DNA of 64,000 nucleotides from Epiperipatus broadwayi (lineage: Eukaryota; Onychophora; Udeonychophora; Euonychophora; Peripatidae), in contig JAQFVV010000027.1 in the NCBI GenBank assembly GCA_028023455.1, positions 10,721,845-10,785,844 of the forward strand. The letters are read 5' to 3'. The translations under genes were made by a program, and so were the position numbers. Below the pieces are notes generated by a model. The model was not told the DNA's origin and searched no databases. It worked only from the letters and a program-made list of their open reading frames with translations. Below are positions 12,346 to 24,325 of the stretch, in pieces; within the stretch, counting starts at the first letter, position 1, and every line of letters starts with the position of its first letter.

Positions 12346-13245
12346 ATACTTTTGTATAATAGTCTTTCAGTAAAAAATAGACTAGTATATATATTGAATG
12401 GTTACTAATTAATAGAATAATAGCATAAATGTCATAAAAAGTTTTTGCTTTCTCCAAACAATAAATCAAAATCATATACTATTTTGGCTAGTTTTCTCAG
12501 ATTGGGTCATCTTTGCTGATCAGATATTCTGAATGGGTAGTGCTGGAAGTTACTAGTTTTGAGCAGTTAAAATGAAATCAATAGCATGAAAACTGGACCA
12601 AAAATACTTTAATGTCTATATCTGTATTTCTTTTTTAATTCAGTCTATTGAAAACTAGTTGTGTTATTGGAATTTTTACTTAATCACTTATTATATACTC
12701 ACATAAAAAATATCAATATGTGAAAATAAGTTTAGTCCTCCTTTTGAGCTGAATAAATATTGAGTATCTGTAGAAAATTGCATGGAATAAGCTACTACCT
12801 CTTCATTTAATGGGTTTGAACTGCTAGCAAAAAATTGTCAGCCCCTTCCCCATACTTGTATGCTTAATATTAATTATGCACTTGATAAATTATAGTTGTC
12901 TATTATCCATTGTATTTACATAATTGTTGATCTTACTTGCTAATTTTGTATTTTCAAGGGAACAATTTATAAAAATAAAAACAGTGGGTGTAATATAAAC
13001 CTTTAAAAACATCAAAGTTGAATTATACAATTGTGTATGTTTCTTAATATCTCATTTATAACCAGCATCAATAATGATGTACTTATATTTTTGCGTCCAA
13101 TTGTATATATCTCACAATAGTTACAAAAATCATGACATATTTTTGATGCCCTGGCAATTCAAGTTTTGTGAGTTACACATTCCATGGTGATGCAGTTTTC
13201 ATACATTTGATTAGGATAGCCTTTTAACTCTCTTTAAGTTATCAG
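12346..13245. other. AT-rich non-coding stretch, no gene seen
   Basis: Unique-looking AT-rich sequence between two hairpins. No repeat or exon was recognised. Confidence 0.4.
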
Positions 13246-13247
13246 TA

Positions 13248-13446
13248 ATTTGATATCAAGTGAAGGATTTCATATGTAATGTTCTCACTGTTAGGACTGT
13301 ATAGGTATTTCTGAAAATAATTCATAACCAAAATATATTTCAGTATATAGAATGTTTTTAATGCTGTTATGAATTATTTTCAGAAATACCTATATAGTCC
13401 TAAGAGTGAGAACATTACATATGAAATCCTTCACTTGATATCAAAT
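13248..13446. repeat. Near-perfect hairpin next to RTE copy 1
   Basis: Arms of about 78 bases (13251 onward, and ending at 13443) begin and end with TGATATCA and differ at only a few positions, separated by a loop of about 38 bases. The right end sits directly against the first recognisable base of RTE copy 1. It could be a MITE inserted at the LINE's edge or a foldback formed during its 5' truncation. No clear target duplication is visible. Confidence 0.65.
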
Positions 13447-13448
13447 AT

Positions 13449-14760
13449 TAATATTTTAAAAAGGTGATAAAGAAGATATTAGAAATTACAGACCTATCAG
13501 CCTTTTATCAGATTTATACAAAATTTTTACCAAGATGATTACAACTCGTCTACAGAAAACATTGGATTTCCACCAATCAAGAGACCAAGCTGGATTTAAA
13601 AGTGGTTTTAGTACAGTAGATCATATCCAAGTATTGAGAGAAGTTATAGAAAGGACAAATAAATATGAGTTGCTATTATGCTTTGGATTTGTAGAGTATG
13701 AAAAGGCATTTGATTCTATAAACATTTTTTCAGTGATTAAAGCATTGGATCATCAAGGTGTAGATCCGAGATATTGTCATATTTTAAAGAATATTTATAA
13801 AAATGCAACAGCCACAATTAGATTACATGATGATACTAGAAAAGTCAACATTGAGAAGGGTATAAGACAGGGTGACTCCATATCTCCAAAACTTTTTACA
13901 ACAGTATTGCAAGAAGTATTTTGTGAATTAAAATGGGACACTAAAAGAGTGAAAGTAAATGGAGATTATTTAAGTAATTTAGATTTTATAGATGATGTAG
14001 TTGTTTTTGCAAATAATACTTTAGAGCTGCAGGAAATGTTGCAGGAGTTATCAGATAAAAGTAGGAATGTAGGACTAAGGATAAATGTTAAAAAGACTAA
14101 AGTAATGTTTAATGGATTTTCTCAAATTATATAAATAAAGATTGATTATGATGAGTTAGAAGAAGTTAACAGTTACAAATATCTTGGTCATATTATTAAT
14201 ACAGATGGAAACATAATGGATAAAATTAATCATAGAATTAGACTTGTTTGTAGTGCTTTTAGTAGAAATACCTTGACACTAAAAGGAAATGTACCTATAT
14301 GTTTGAAAAGGAAGGTTTTTAATAAATGTGTTTTACCAGTTTTTACTTATGAATCTTAGACTTGGATACTTAATAGAAGAGACTTCAGACTACTCAAAAA
14401 AGTATGGAGAGATTCATGTTAGGAGTAACTAGAAGAGATCAAAAATGGAATATATGGGTAAGAGAACAACAGATATTACTGATCTCATTGAAAAAAATTA
14501 AAAGACTGAAGTGGAGTTGGGCTCGACATAATGCTAGAAGAAATGATAATAGATTGACAATTGAATTCCTAAACTGGATTCCAAGAGATTTAAAAGACCC
14601 AGAAAGAGACTACATGTGAGATGGATGGATCAAATAAGAAAGTGTGCAGGGGTGATGTGAAGAAGAGAAGCTAAAGATCAGAGAAGATGGATTGAACTTG
14701 GAGAGACTTTCATCCTGCAGTGGATTGATAATGGTTGATAATGATATACTGAAATTAACC
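13449..14760 (+). pseudogene. RTE-type LINE reverse transcriptase, copy 1, 5' truncated
   Basis: The frame begins IRNYRPISLLSDLYKIFTKM and continues through an open stretch 13535-14134 with typical reverse transcriptase blocks: YEKAFDSI (block with the first catalytic Asp), GIRQGDSISPKLF, and FIDDVVVF. The last is altered from the usual FADD, still with both Asp. After 14134 the frame is broken by stops, although NSYKYLGHIINT and the later C-terminal segment can be followed to GGATTGATAATGG near the 3' end. The N-terminal endonuclease is absent. It is dead on arrival but well preserved. Confidence 0.85.
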
Positions 14761-14769
14761 TGAAGCTTT

Positions 14770-16260
14770 TCACATAGCTTCAGCTAACAATCTCATAGTT
14801 TTAAAATGGTGTAAGAGTTCAATTCTTAATCTGATAATAACAATACGATTGATTACCAGTTTAGATTACCTTTGCTTGACCATAATTTATAATATTAGTC
14901 TCAGTTTTTCAGTTGGTTATCTTCTAAAATTATTTATCTTTTTTGTGGTAGAAAACATCGTTAAAAACTTGAGAGTATAGTTGAATTAGCGAATTTGAAT
15001 CTGTTTATTCTTTTATTAGATAAAGATTTTAATTCTTTTTTAAAATTTATTATAAAATATTGCTATATTATCAATTTTTGGAATTATGATTATTTGACTA
15101 AATCGTGGACCAGTGGACAGAAAATATATTTATAATTACAATTAAAATATTAATGTTAAGTAAGGTTAACTATATTTAATTTTCTAATTTGGTAACTTCA
15201 CTAAAACAATATGAAATAGTCAAATACGTGAGAATTCCTTCCCAGAGGGGATTATTGTTTGAATATTGGCCATTTAAATGTTATATGTTTTCTTCTTATA
15301 TATATATTGTACAGTTTAATAAAATGCTTAAAGAAGATTGAAGTATTATCACGTGATCTTAGTTTTTTATTACCCATTTTCCTAAACTTGCCTTCAGCCA
15401 AGAACTTAATCCACTCAACAATCTGCACTTTTGTAAAAATCAGTATATATATATTAATGATATTTTTCCACTTATTAATATTATTATTAAAAAGTTTGAT
15501 CTAAGGACTAGGAAAAATTAAAAGAAAAGTTTGCTTGGGAAAAAGATTTAACCAAGATACGCAACTCATACGGATATATGAACCAAGTTGTAAAAATTAA
15601 TAATTGTGGAAAATAAAAAAAAAAAGAATCGGTAAGTAATAATACTAATTTACTTTTCTCAACGAATTTAAATATTTTAAATATCGGAAATGAAAATTTT
15701 TAAACATTATAAAGACAAAGGTTTTTACAATTAACTGGAAAAATATCTTAATAAATTGATTTTTTTATTAGGTCATTATTTATCTCAAGGCTAAGATTGA
15801 ATTATTGATAGCGTAATGAGAACGGATCCAATTAGCTAAGATCGTTAAAATAACATTAACTGAAAAATTTATTAGCAGTTATTTAATTCTTGCAAACGTT
15901 TTGCCCAACTTTCAAAAGCCTAATGAATACCGAAATTCAATACAAGAGAGGGAAATTAACACTTACTGTTTATAAACTTTAGTGATATGGTATTAGATTT
16001 TTCAAGGAAGCAAATTAGCATCTCATCTAAACTATATCACCAGTTAATAAAAAAAATTATTATCATTATTAAATAAAATATATGTGCATGTGTGCGTGCT
16101 TAATACCTACCTATGATTGCCTTATGTGAAAAATAAAATAGCTTAAATAGATTACTGGAAGTGAAGTAGTTACATTATAACAAGGACTAACAATATAGAA
16201 CAACTCAATCAAACTATAGACTACGCCTAATAAAAAATCGAACATATATCTTTTCTCAAT
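14770..16260. other. AT-rich non-coding stretch, no gene seen
   Basis: No exon, hairpin or known repeat was recognised. The 81-codon frame at 15259-15504 is low-complexity, hydrophobic and AT-driven. Confidence 0.4.
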
Positions 16261-16264
16261 TTAA

Positions 16265-16390
16265 AAAAAACAAAACAATCGAAAGTTCATAAGAAGTTCT
16301 AGAGCTGGCAATATCAGAACTGAAAATGATCCAAGAACTTTTTACTCCCGAATTTGTTACTACCATTGCACCAAAACAAAGATTTTCAAG
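16265..16390 (-). repeat. tRNA-derived SINE remnant
   Basis: Read on the minus strand it has TTTTGGTGCAATGGTAGTAA (A-box-like), then TTCTTGGATCATTTTCAG and GCCAGCTCTAGAACTTC, in the same order as a second copy about 320 bases downstream (16585-16700). Confidence 0.5.
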
Positions 16391-16584
16391 CCAAAACACT
16401 CATTATATTTACTAAAAATTTCAAACCTATTTAATTTAGTAAATTTCTTTAATCATTTATTTATTTTCAATTTTGAAAATCGATGACTATTATTCTTTTT
16501 CTTTTTTTTTTTGTGGGGAGGGGTTGGTCAATAATCACTAGCAGCTCTTAAAATAATAATAATAATAATCGAATTGTTTTATTG

Positions 16585-16700
16585 TTCGGGTGTTCATAAA
16601 TAGTTCGAGAAACGGAAGTGTCAGAACTGGAAACTGATTTGAGGACCTTATGATCCAAATCTGAACATTATACTACAACATCAAACCATGCAGGACATTC
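16585..16700 (-). repeat. tRNA-derived SINE remnant, second copy
   Basis: On the minus strand GCATGGTTTGATGTTGTAGT is followed by a segment matching the 16.27 kb copy (CAGTTCTGACACTTCCGTTT). A poly-T tract and an (AAT)n microsatellite lie between the two copies. Confidence 0.45.
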
Positions 16701-16838
16701 GCAACCCTTCATAAATGACTAGATATTCTACCTCCAAAGATATAATAAAGTATAGAGAAATACCAGAGAATAAAAAGTTGAAGATATATTTTCAACTCTT
16801 AAACAAATCTACAAATCCCAAATTCAAACACATACATC

Positions 16839-17356
16839 ACAAATTGATTCTTTTTTTTAAAAAATTTTTTTTATTCTATTGCTATATTGATTGTTACAAT
16901 TACAAATATGATATCAATTATATATCTATTTGGAGCAATGTAGATCCAAACTTCTCCCATGTTGCTCTTGTAATATAGCTTGGAGCAATTAGTCGGGACC
17001 TTCTTCATGATTTTCTCCATGACGTTCTTAAATTTAGTACCATGTGCGTCTCTCATTTTTTCAATCGTTGCTTTACATCTGACACACCATAGGGCATAGT
17101 TCACGAAAATTTCTAGTCTTATGTCCGTAAATAGATCCGGCCCTATATAGTCTTTAATTGATTTATAGTTTCCATTCGTATTGCTGTACCATTCATGAGT
17201 TATTGATCTGCAATTGGACATACTGGGACATCTAAGAAAAATGTGATCAATTGTCTCCTCCTCTCTCACACACAATTGGCACACAGGATCGATCTTCTTG
17301 AAATTTCTACTGTATGCCAAAAATGAGTTCGTAGGGAAGGAGACAAATTGATTCTT
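16839..17356 (-). mobile_element. 5'-truncated LINE with zinc-knuckle C terminus
   Basis: A 490-base insertion (16853-17342) is flanked by exact repeats ACAAATTGATTCTT (16839-16852, 17343-17356). A T-rich tract at the low-coordinate end is the A-tail side of a minus-strand element. The minus-strand frame (17320 down to about 16920) reads CQLCVREEETIDHIFLRC, a CX2C...HX4C motif found at the C terminus of many LINE reverse transcriptases. Only the C-terminal part is present. The exact duplication suggests a fairly recent insertion. Confidence 0.85.
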
Positions 17357-18137
17357 GTATGCTATTTTTTTATCTTTTGCAGCAAAGTTTTTTTTTTTTT
17401 TAAGTTTTTTTTTTCTGAAAAACTAATCTTATTTATTTAATTATTGCTCCTTCTCCTATTCTGTCATAGGCCATCCCCTTCTTCCAGTTAATGCAATCAG
17501 TAATTCCGTTTTGGAGTATCTTTGAAATCATTTTTGCTATAGCAAAGGATATTAATCTTCAATTTTATATAGGCATTTTCTAAAAATTGTATAGTTTTAT
17601 TCTAGTGGATTCTTATATATATATATACGTAGGTTTAGGCCTGTATAGTGTATTAATTTAAATAAAGAATTATATATATATATTTTGATGCTTGCTTCTT
17701 AAAATTGCATAAACGTGTTTTAAAGACCGCGGCTATAAAAATGGGAAATAAGATATCCCTCTTTAACAGTGAAGTCCAATTCAAATGCTTTATATTTCTT
17801 ATTATCGGTAGTAACTCTTCCTCTTACGCCCTGCATATAATAGCTGTTTAATAGGAATAAACTTTCATGATTCAATCGATATTTTTAGTTGATATAAATC
17901 CTTTCAATTAATTGATTCAGTGCTTTTATCAAATAGATAAAAGTAATATATAAAACTCATATTAATCCTTGACCCTTTTGCATTTTTCTGGCAACAAATC
18001 CATTCTGTACTGCTTTTTGATTTTCTAAAACTGAATTAATCTCTAAACATTAACATCTTATTGTTTCTGTAACTGATAACATTCCATGATAATTACTACA
18101 GCATTTTCTTTCTTTTATTTTTATAAATTTAAATTTT
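17357..18137. other. AT-rich non-coding stretch, no gene seen
   Basis: Poly-T at about 17386-17412 and (TA)n runs at about 17614 and 17669. Nothing else was recognised. Confidence 0.4.
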
Positions 18138-18260
18138 AAAAAAGCACTAGTCAAGCATTGGTGGTCGAGAGGTCAGCGACAGCTGCTTTACAAGCAGTTA
18201 TCCCTGGATAGCGGGTTCGCTTCCCGGCTGATGCTATGACCCATGAGATAAAAAAGCACT
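18138..18260 (+). mobile_element. Mini-SINE: class II tRNA-like head only, copy 1
   Basis: The insertion is flanked by AAAAAAGCACT repeats (18138-18148, 18250-18260). It folds as a tRNA: a 7-bp acceptor stem (GCATTGG with CTGATGC, using G-U pairs), D arm GTC/GAC, anticodon stem GCTGC/GCAGT with loop TTTACAA, an extra arm TATCC/GGATA, and a T arm with one mismatch. A-box (TGGTCGAGAGG) and B-box (GGGTTCGCTTCC) pol III signals are present. A short TATGACCCATGAGAT tail is all that follows, so there is no SINE body. Confidence 0.8.
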
Positions 18261-18985
18261 TATTTTACCCAGTTTAAAAAAAAAAAAAAAATCGACTGTT
18301 TAGAAACTAATGCATCATCATCAAATTGTAAAGATTTCCATATTTTTTAAACAAATAATTATTTTAACTTCATCAAACTGAATATCTGTCAAATCTAAAA
18401 GAATCAATAGGATAGTCATATATCAATAAGATTAGCTATCCAAATTGTTGTAACAATATTCAAAAGATAGACAAAATGCTTCATCTCTTCAAAATATAAT
18501 CATCTTATACAAATTAGAAGTAACTCAATAGATGTCAGCTTTTGGTGGTGATCTATGACCACCAAGAGAAACAAGAAACTCATTTGCTTCATCAGGTATT
18601 TATAAATAATCATCTTATACAAGTGTGTCATCCACTGATTGACGATTGTAATATTGTTTTAAACCCCATTTGTTATTTTCAATGTGTTAAAAAAATCTAA
18701 AGTGATTATAATCTTATAATCGATAAATGATTATCTATTTTTCAGTTTTAATCAGCCACTCATTCTTAAGACTTTCTTGTCAGCTGTTGAATTTCTGATT
18801 CTAAAGCTCTATACTGCTTATAATTAATGAACTCAAGAACAGACTTATAAAATGGAAAGTTATCTGTTTAACAATTGTTGAGCTTAACAAAACCAAGTAC
18901 TATTTTTAAAGCATGGATATCCAATTTTTTTATCCAGTATTTTAATATAGAAACTATTTTTTAAACAATTGCCATTGTAATCTTG
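18261..18985. other. AT-rich non-coding stretch, no gene seen
   Basis: Includes poly-A at about 18277-18291. No gene or repeat was recognised. Confidence 0.4.
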
Positions 18986-18990
18986 AAATG

Positions 18991-19131
18991 CATTAATCTA
19001 TTAATTTATCTAACAATCGATGCCTATAACTGCTCGTGTAATATTGATTTCTTATGCTGGGAATACATTAATCTATTGATTTGTCTAACAATCTATACCT
19101 ATAATTGCTCATATAATATTGATTTCTTTTG
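18991..19131. repeat. 75-base tandem duplication
   Basis: CATTAATCTATTAATTTATC at 18991 and CATTAATCTATTGATTTGTC at 19066 begin two copies in direct repeat, period 75, with scattered differences. An older local duplication immediately before mini-SINE copy 2. Confidence 0.8.
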
Positions 19132-19138
19132 TATTATG

Positions 19139-19240
19139 ATCAAGCATTGGTGGTCGAGAGGTCAGCGATAGATGCTTTACAAGCAGTTGTCCCGGGTTAG
19201 CGGGTTCGCTTCCGGCTGATGCTATGACACATGAGAAAAA
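19139..19240 (+). mobile_element. Mini-SINE: class II tRNA-like head, copy 2
   Basis: Over 90 bases match copy 1 (TCAAGCATTGGTGGTCGAGA start, GCTATGACACATGAG end, then poly-A). One C is lost in the T-stem. A target duplication is not clear. Confidence 0.75.
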
Positions 19241-19836
19241 AAAATTATAACTTCATTCAAAAGATATTTTATTTTGAGTGGAGAAACATGCAAATTCTTT
19301 ACCGCAATTTTCCTAAGGTAAATAAAATATAAGTGATAATTTATGTGTTGTGCAAAATCGTAATGGCAGCAAACTATGTGGATTCAAAGAGTGAGTCATT
19401 GTTTTGGTTAATAGTCTATTGTTCCTGACAGCAGATGCATTAAAGTCTGTAAGGAGAAAATTCTATCCTTTATTGATATAAAGTGCCTTGGTCTATCTGA
19501 TAACGTATTAAAGTTATCTTTCTCTGAACTTTCTGAATGTAATGTTGGAATACAAGCACTAATGAAATGAGCTTAGGCATAATTAACTTCTCATTAACAG
19601 ATCTAAGAATTCCAAATAAAACTTATCTGCCAACAATTTCCTTTTTTTTATTTAATGTTCCATAGTTTCAAACCCCTTACAGTTCTTGCTATTTAATTGA
19701 ATTTTTTTTCTCAGAAAGACTACTTTCACTAAAAAAAATTGTATAAATTTTAAATCTTGATATCTTTTCATATCCAAATGCTATCCTAAATTTAAGTGTC
19801 AAAGAGATTACAAACAAGCAACGTTTTTATATTTCC
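19241..19836. other. AT-rich non-coding stretch, no gene seen
   Basis: No feature was recognised. Confidence 0.4.
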
Positions 19837-20288
19837 AAGGAATCTATATTACATTCAAAAGCGCGTGCACAATTAGCTTGAAAGGCTGATATTTGAATGT
19901 AATACAATTGTAAACACAGCGCTATATAAAAATAAATGCTTATTTACATATGATTAAGTTTCAGTTAGAGTGACGTTTAGTAAATTCTAGACAATTTCAC
20001 CGTCATTCAGACATCGTAGATAGTGATTTAAAGTGAATGGTCTGTCCTCACGCTTTCCTGGCCAGTACTTCAGATTTGCTCATATATAAGCATTTGAGTT
20101 GTAGGAATAGGTGGATTCATTTTATTCCTGCATAAATACTATATCTTGTATTGGAAAGGAAAGCATTTATTATTAACACTCTGCAAAGCGCGTGCACAAT
20201 TAGCTTGAAAGGCTGATATTTGAATGTAATACAATTGTAAACACAACGCTATATAAAAATAAATGCTTATTTACAAAGGAATCTATAT
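19837..20288 (+). mobile_element. Retroposon with repeated 91-base unit
   Basis: A 426-base insertion (19850-20275) is flanked by exact 13-bp repeats AAGGAATCTATAT (19837-19849, 20276-20288). Inside, a 91-base unit occurs twice (19858-19948 and 20185-20275) with one difference. The element's 5' end forms a small inverted repeat (ATTACATTCAAA with TTTGAATGTAAT). Its 3' end, CGCTATATAAAAATAAATGC and on, is shared with the hairpin element at 27.0 kb, so the two belong to one tail family. Confidence 0.8.
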
Positions 20289-22690
20289 AAAATATTTTAA
20301 TATTTTTATGCTTTTTTTATAATATATATCATGACTGTGTTTTAATTTACCACCACCATTATTATCACTGATATTGCAACTATGTTTACCATTTAAATGA
20401 AACATGTACAAAAGATTGGAAGATTCTAATAGGCTGTTAAAGCATACAATCATTTAATAAATGAAATGTCTCTTTAATGTTCAGTTCCAAAATGTTTCGT
20501 GCAAGATCACAATTAAGAAATTTTAGATTTTAAAACTTTTCTCACTCCTTGCTTTTTTAATGCCCAAGCGTTTGCAAATTATACATATACACATATACTT
20601 GCATACAAAAATCCTATTGTTACAATTATAGCAGAAAAATAACTGATTGTATAAGAAACTCATGACGGATTCTATATCAATTTATAAATGACAGAAGCCA
20701 GTAAAGTTAAAAAAAAAAAAAAAAAATTGAGAGAATAGTGAAAAAAAATAAAGGTAAACCAACATTCACGGACTGTTTGTTATTTAATCAAAGCCTTCCA
20801 CTATCCGACAAATGTAATTCTTAGGGTTGAATTTAATACTCAGCTTTCTATTATAAATTTCATTAAAGTTATATAATTTTAAATCTAATAAAATATATAT
20901 TTTTTTGCAATTTTTAAAAATATCTTTTACTATTGTTACGGCTTTGTATAGTTTTGATTGTCTAATAGTTTTAGTCGGGGCTAATGTTGATAAATGTATT
21001 TTATTAATTATATTATAAAACCAATATATATATGTGTGTGTTCAAAAAAGTATTTGTATCAATATTCCATAATGTATGCGTGAGTGCAATATCTTCTTAC
21101 ATATATATAAGTTATTCAAATTTAATAGTTTTTTTTCTGTCAGTGTAATTGTCTAATACATATATATATATATACATGCATTTGTGTCCATAAGCAAACA
21201 TTTGTATTTTACTTTTGCGTATATAAAATAAAATATAGTTAGTTATTCAAACACATAAATTCTTATAAAAATCATATACTTCTTATTGTATAAAAATAAT
21301 AAATCTTGAAGAATATCTTATGATAATTATTTGAATTTTTTTTTATATTACTTTTTATTATTATTAATTTTAAAAATTTCTATTTTCCCTTCTTTATTAT
21401 GGTTTATTTATGAAGCATGTAAACATCAATTTTAATTAAATACAATTTATAATTTATTTATTTCAGACAAGAATTCTAGGGGATTACATTATATAAGTAT
21501 AATTATGTATAATAAAATTACATATATACATTTTTATGATACATTAATACACGTATGCAATCATATATATACACACAATATAGTAATTTTTAATATTATT
21601 TTGTCTATTGAATGATCCTTACTTTTACTCAATTTATATAATAAAAATATTGTTGATTATAAAAAGGATATAAGTATGTGTATTTTTTTTTATGCTCAGA
21701 TATGGGATAAAACGTGTGTGAGAGAACGCATGCTCATAGATGCATGTAATACACATATAGAGAGATATATCTAAATATATATTTATATATTTGTATGCAA
21801 ACAAGAAGTGTTTGCATGTATATATATGCGTGTATGTATGTATAGAACATGGATGTAAAATATAACACTAAATATATTGACCCGTGTTATATATTTTTTC
21901 GTTCTCCCACACAAATTTCACTAAGAATACCTACATCAATTTTAAACCTTGATAAGCTTTTAAGTACTCAATGCTCTCTTATATTAAGTAAAAATTTAAC
22001 AATGATATCGATTAAAAGAGTTAATAAATGTTATTCTGGTTAACTTATTTGGTTCTTAGTCTACTGTTTTCATAACATTATGAAGAGAAATTCCATCTGT
22101 TATCTGCTATTAAGGCCATAATAATATCCAATAAGGAATAAAAGCTTTCTGTCTGTGAACTTTCTGAACTTAGTGTTGGAGCTCAAACAGAGATAAAATA
22201 AGTCTAGTTACCATTGCGTAAAGAACTTTGCTTTCTCATCTGTACTTCATAAATATCTACGAAGTTCATCATAACGTTTCTCTTTTTTCTTAATAAAATA
22301 AATAATGTACTCTAATGTGAACAAAAACAATAAGAGGGTTAAGTTGTAATAAGCAGTGGTTAATGGATGAAACTGATACTTAGAAATAAGCCCGAAACAG
22401 TTGCAATAAATAAAACCGCTAAAGTAAATATTTGTACGAGCCCTTAATAACGTTGTCCTTGACATTTTACTAAGTCCAAAAAACGTATGGAGAGCAAAGA
22501 GTAGAACTATATATCTTTTAATTTTTTTTTATTTTAATAAATAATTATATATGTTGTATAATATAGCCAGCTGTAATTGATGTAATAAAATGAAGTTTGG
22601 GGAACCCCATAATAGCTTTTCAATTAAATCCCCAAAATTCATTGCTTATTATTAGAATTTAAAAAATAATGTAGTGTTTATTTCAATACA
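20289..22690. other. AT-rich stretch with many short microsatellites
   Basis: Contains poly-A (about 20710-20727), (TA)n and (TG)n patches (for example 21020-21180, 21770-21845). Small open frames at 21849-22043 and 22247-22465 have no recognisable domains. Confidence 0.4.
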
Positions 22691-22699
22691 GTGTTTAAT

Positions 22700-22845
22700 G
22701 TGCGGCAGCTAAACTCCACTGTCCTACATAGCTTTAATCCAGTAGTAGAATAATGAGCTAAGGATCGCGGCTCTAGCTATCATTTCTGGTGGTCGAATTT
22801 CTTTTGAATTCCTGAGCAATAAACTACTAATTTTTTTTGGTTTAA
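22700..22845 (+). repeat. tRNA-derived SINE remnant
   Basis: CAGTAGTAGAATAATGAGC (A-box-like), GGATCGCGGCTCTAGC, then TCTTTTGAATTCCTGAGCAA follow the order of the SINE copies at 23.9, 39.7 and 53.3 kb. Confidence 0.5.
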
Positions 22846-23869
22846 TTCACTGACATTTTTTCTCACGGCCTTTTAAAAAAGAGTATTTGATGTAGCTCTA
22901 AATATTTAGATGCTAGAATAAATGGCGCTAATGGAATGACTAGCAACAGCAAACAGATTGTGCTAAGTAGTAGCACTTGCGTAAAAAGTACTTTTCTCCT
23001 TTTTTTGCCTTAACTTACCTAGGAAGAGAACATAATGTATATATACGAATTGTACACATACACGCAAATAGAAATTACTATTACCAAGAATAATACAAAA
23101 ACAATAAAAATTAAAAAGACCTTTTATCTTTTCTACTTCTTAAATAGTTGTATGATAAGATACAACGTTGACATTTCAATTTATCATTAGTTTAACCATA
23201 ATCTCTCCCCGTAATAAGAATAAAAATACTTAAAAAGAATTAAGAAGAAATGAACTATGAGTAATTTCAAAGTATTCTGCTTTTCATTATTTTAAAATAA
23301 TTGCCAAAATCGTAAAACTTTTCGTTGATAATTTAAAGTTAAAATCGCTTTTTCTTTTGTGAATGAGAGTTTTATCTTATTTTGTATGTATAATGAATAA
23401 TTCAGATTTCTCAAGCAGAAAATAGATTTCTTTGAATCGAAATCAAAACTTTTAAATCTTATTCAGTGAAGCGCATTATAAGAAAATATTCCATCGCTGC
23501 CATCAAAATATTCTAAAGTAGCTTCAAAAGTCTATCTTGTATCTTTTCTGTCTTAGCACATGTCGATTGGATAAAATGAATATAAAAAGACCTCTCTGCC
23601 CATAACATTTGTTCTTTTTATATAAATTAGTATATCGGAACTTATACATATTGTGTGTGTATAAAAAACAAAGCCGCAGAACCAATAAATATATAAAAAA
23701 ATAATAACAATCATTATTGACATATCTGAGACATTTAGCACCTGTCGAGATATTTTATTTAATACTTCTTTATCTTTTCTTTTTTTTTTTGAGAATGTGG
23801 CTTTTGGTTTAAGATAAATTTTTATTTCACTGAACTGTTTTAAGTACACTGAACATTCATCATCAATCT
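22846..23869. other. AT-rich non-coding stretch, no gene seen
   Basis: The 132-codon minus-strand frame (23553-23951) overlaps the next SINE and has no recognisable domain, so it is treated as chance. Confidence 0.4.
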
Positions 23870-23980
23870 GGCTCTGCGTGGTTTTGTGCAATGAAAATTC
23901 AGGATCTCGGGCTCTGTCACTTCCGGATTCCAATTTCTTGTGAACTTCCAAGCAATAAGGTATTTTTTACTATTTTCATC
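23870..23980 (+). repeat. tRNA-derived SINE remnant
   Basis: Contains AGGATCTCGGGCTCTGTCAC, then GATTCCAATTTCTTGTGAAC and TTCCAAGCAATAAGG, in the same order as the 22.7 and 53.3 kb copies. Confidence 0.45.
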
Positions 23981-24325
23981 AGAAATATATTAAAATGAAT
24001 TAAATATATATTATATACCACTTTGTAACCATACAGCTATATCATATTTTATATAATACCAAAAAAGGGGAAATTGTTAACTATAATGAACAATATAAAA
24101 AGAAGTGACAGTTATTGGTAAACTAACATACAAGATCAATCAAATCCTTATTAAGATGATATCTAAAACTATCTTTGGAAAGAAAACCAAAGGCATATTA
24201 ATTTAGTATTTTTATCGATCTGTATTGTATTATACCATAATAACATGAAAATATAAAAATTTGTGCTATTTTCCAATGCCTATGACATGAATTTTAAATC
24301 TGATTAGATCTTTAAAAGTTTTTGG
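23981..24325. other. AT-rich non-coding stretch
   Basis: Nothing recognised. Confidence 0.4.

Noticed and set aside
18153-18235. A functional tRNA gene
   Set aside because: Repeated copies with A-tails and target duplications, a T-stem mismatch and an odd anticodon/variable-arm combination favour a SINE.
18225-18250. CTGATGC...GAGA(AA) at the end of the mini-SINEs as a hammerhead
   Set aside because: The core needs CUGANGA; the last base is C, and the segment is explained as the tRNA acceptor stem.
19837-20288. LTR (TRIM-like) retrotransposon because of the 91-base direct repeats
   Set aside because: Units lack TG...CA ends, the 5' end extends beyond the first unit, and the 13-bp duplication is too long for LTR integration (4-6 bp).
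23553-23951. 132-codon minus-strand frame
   Set aside because: It overlaps a SINE remnant and AT-rich sequence, with no domain recognised.
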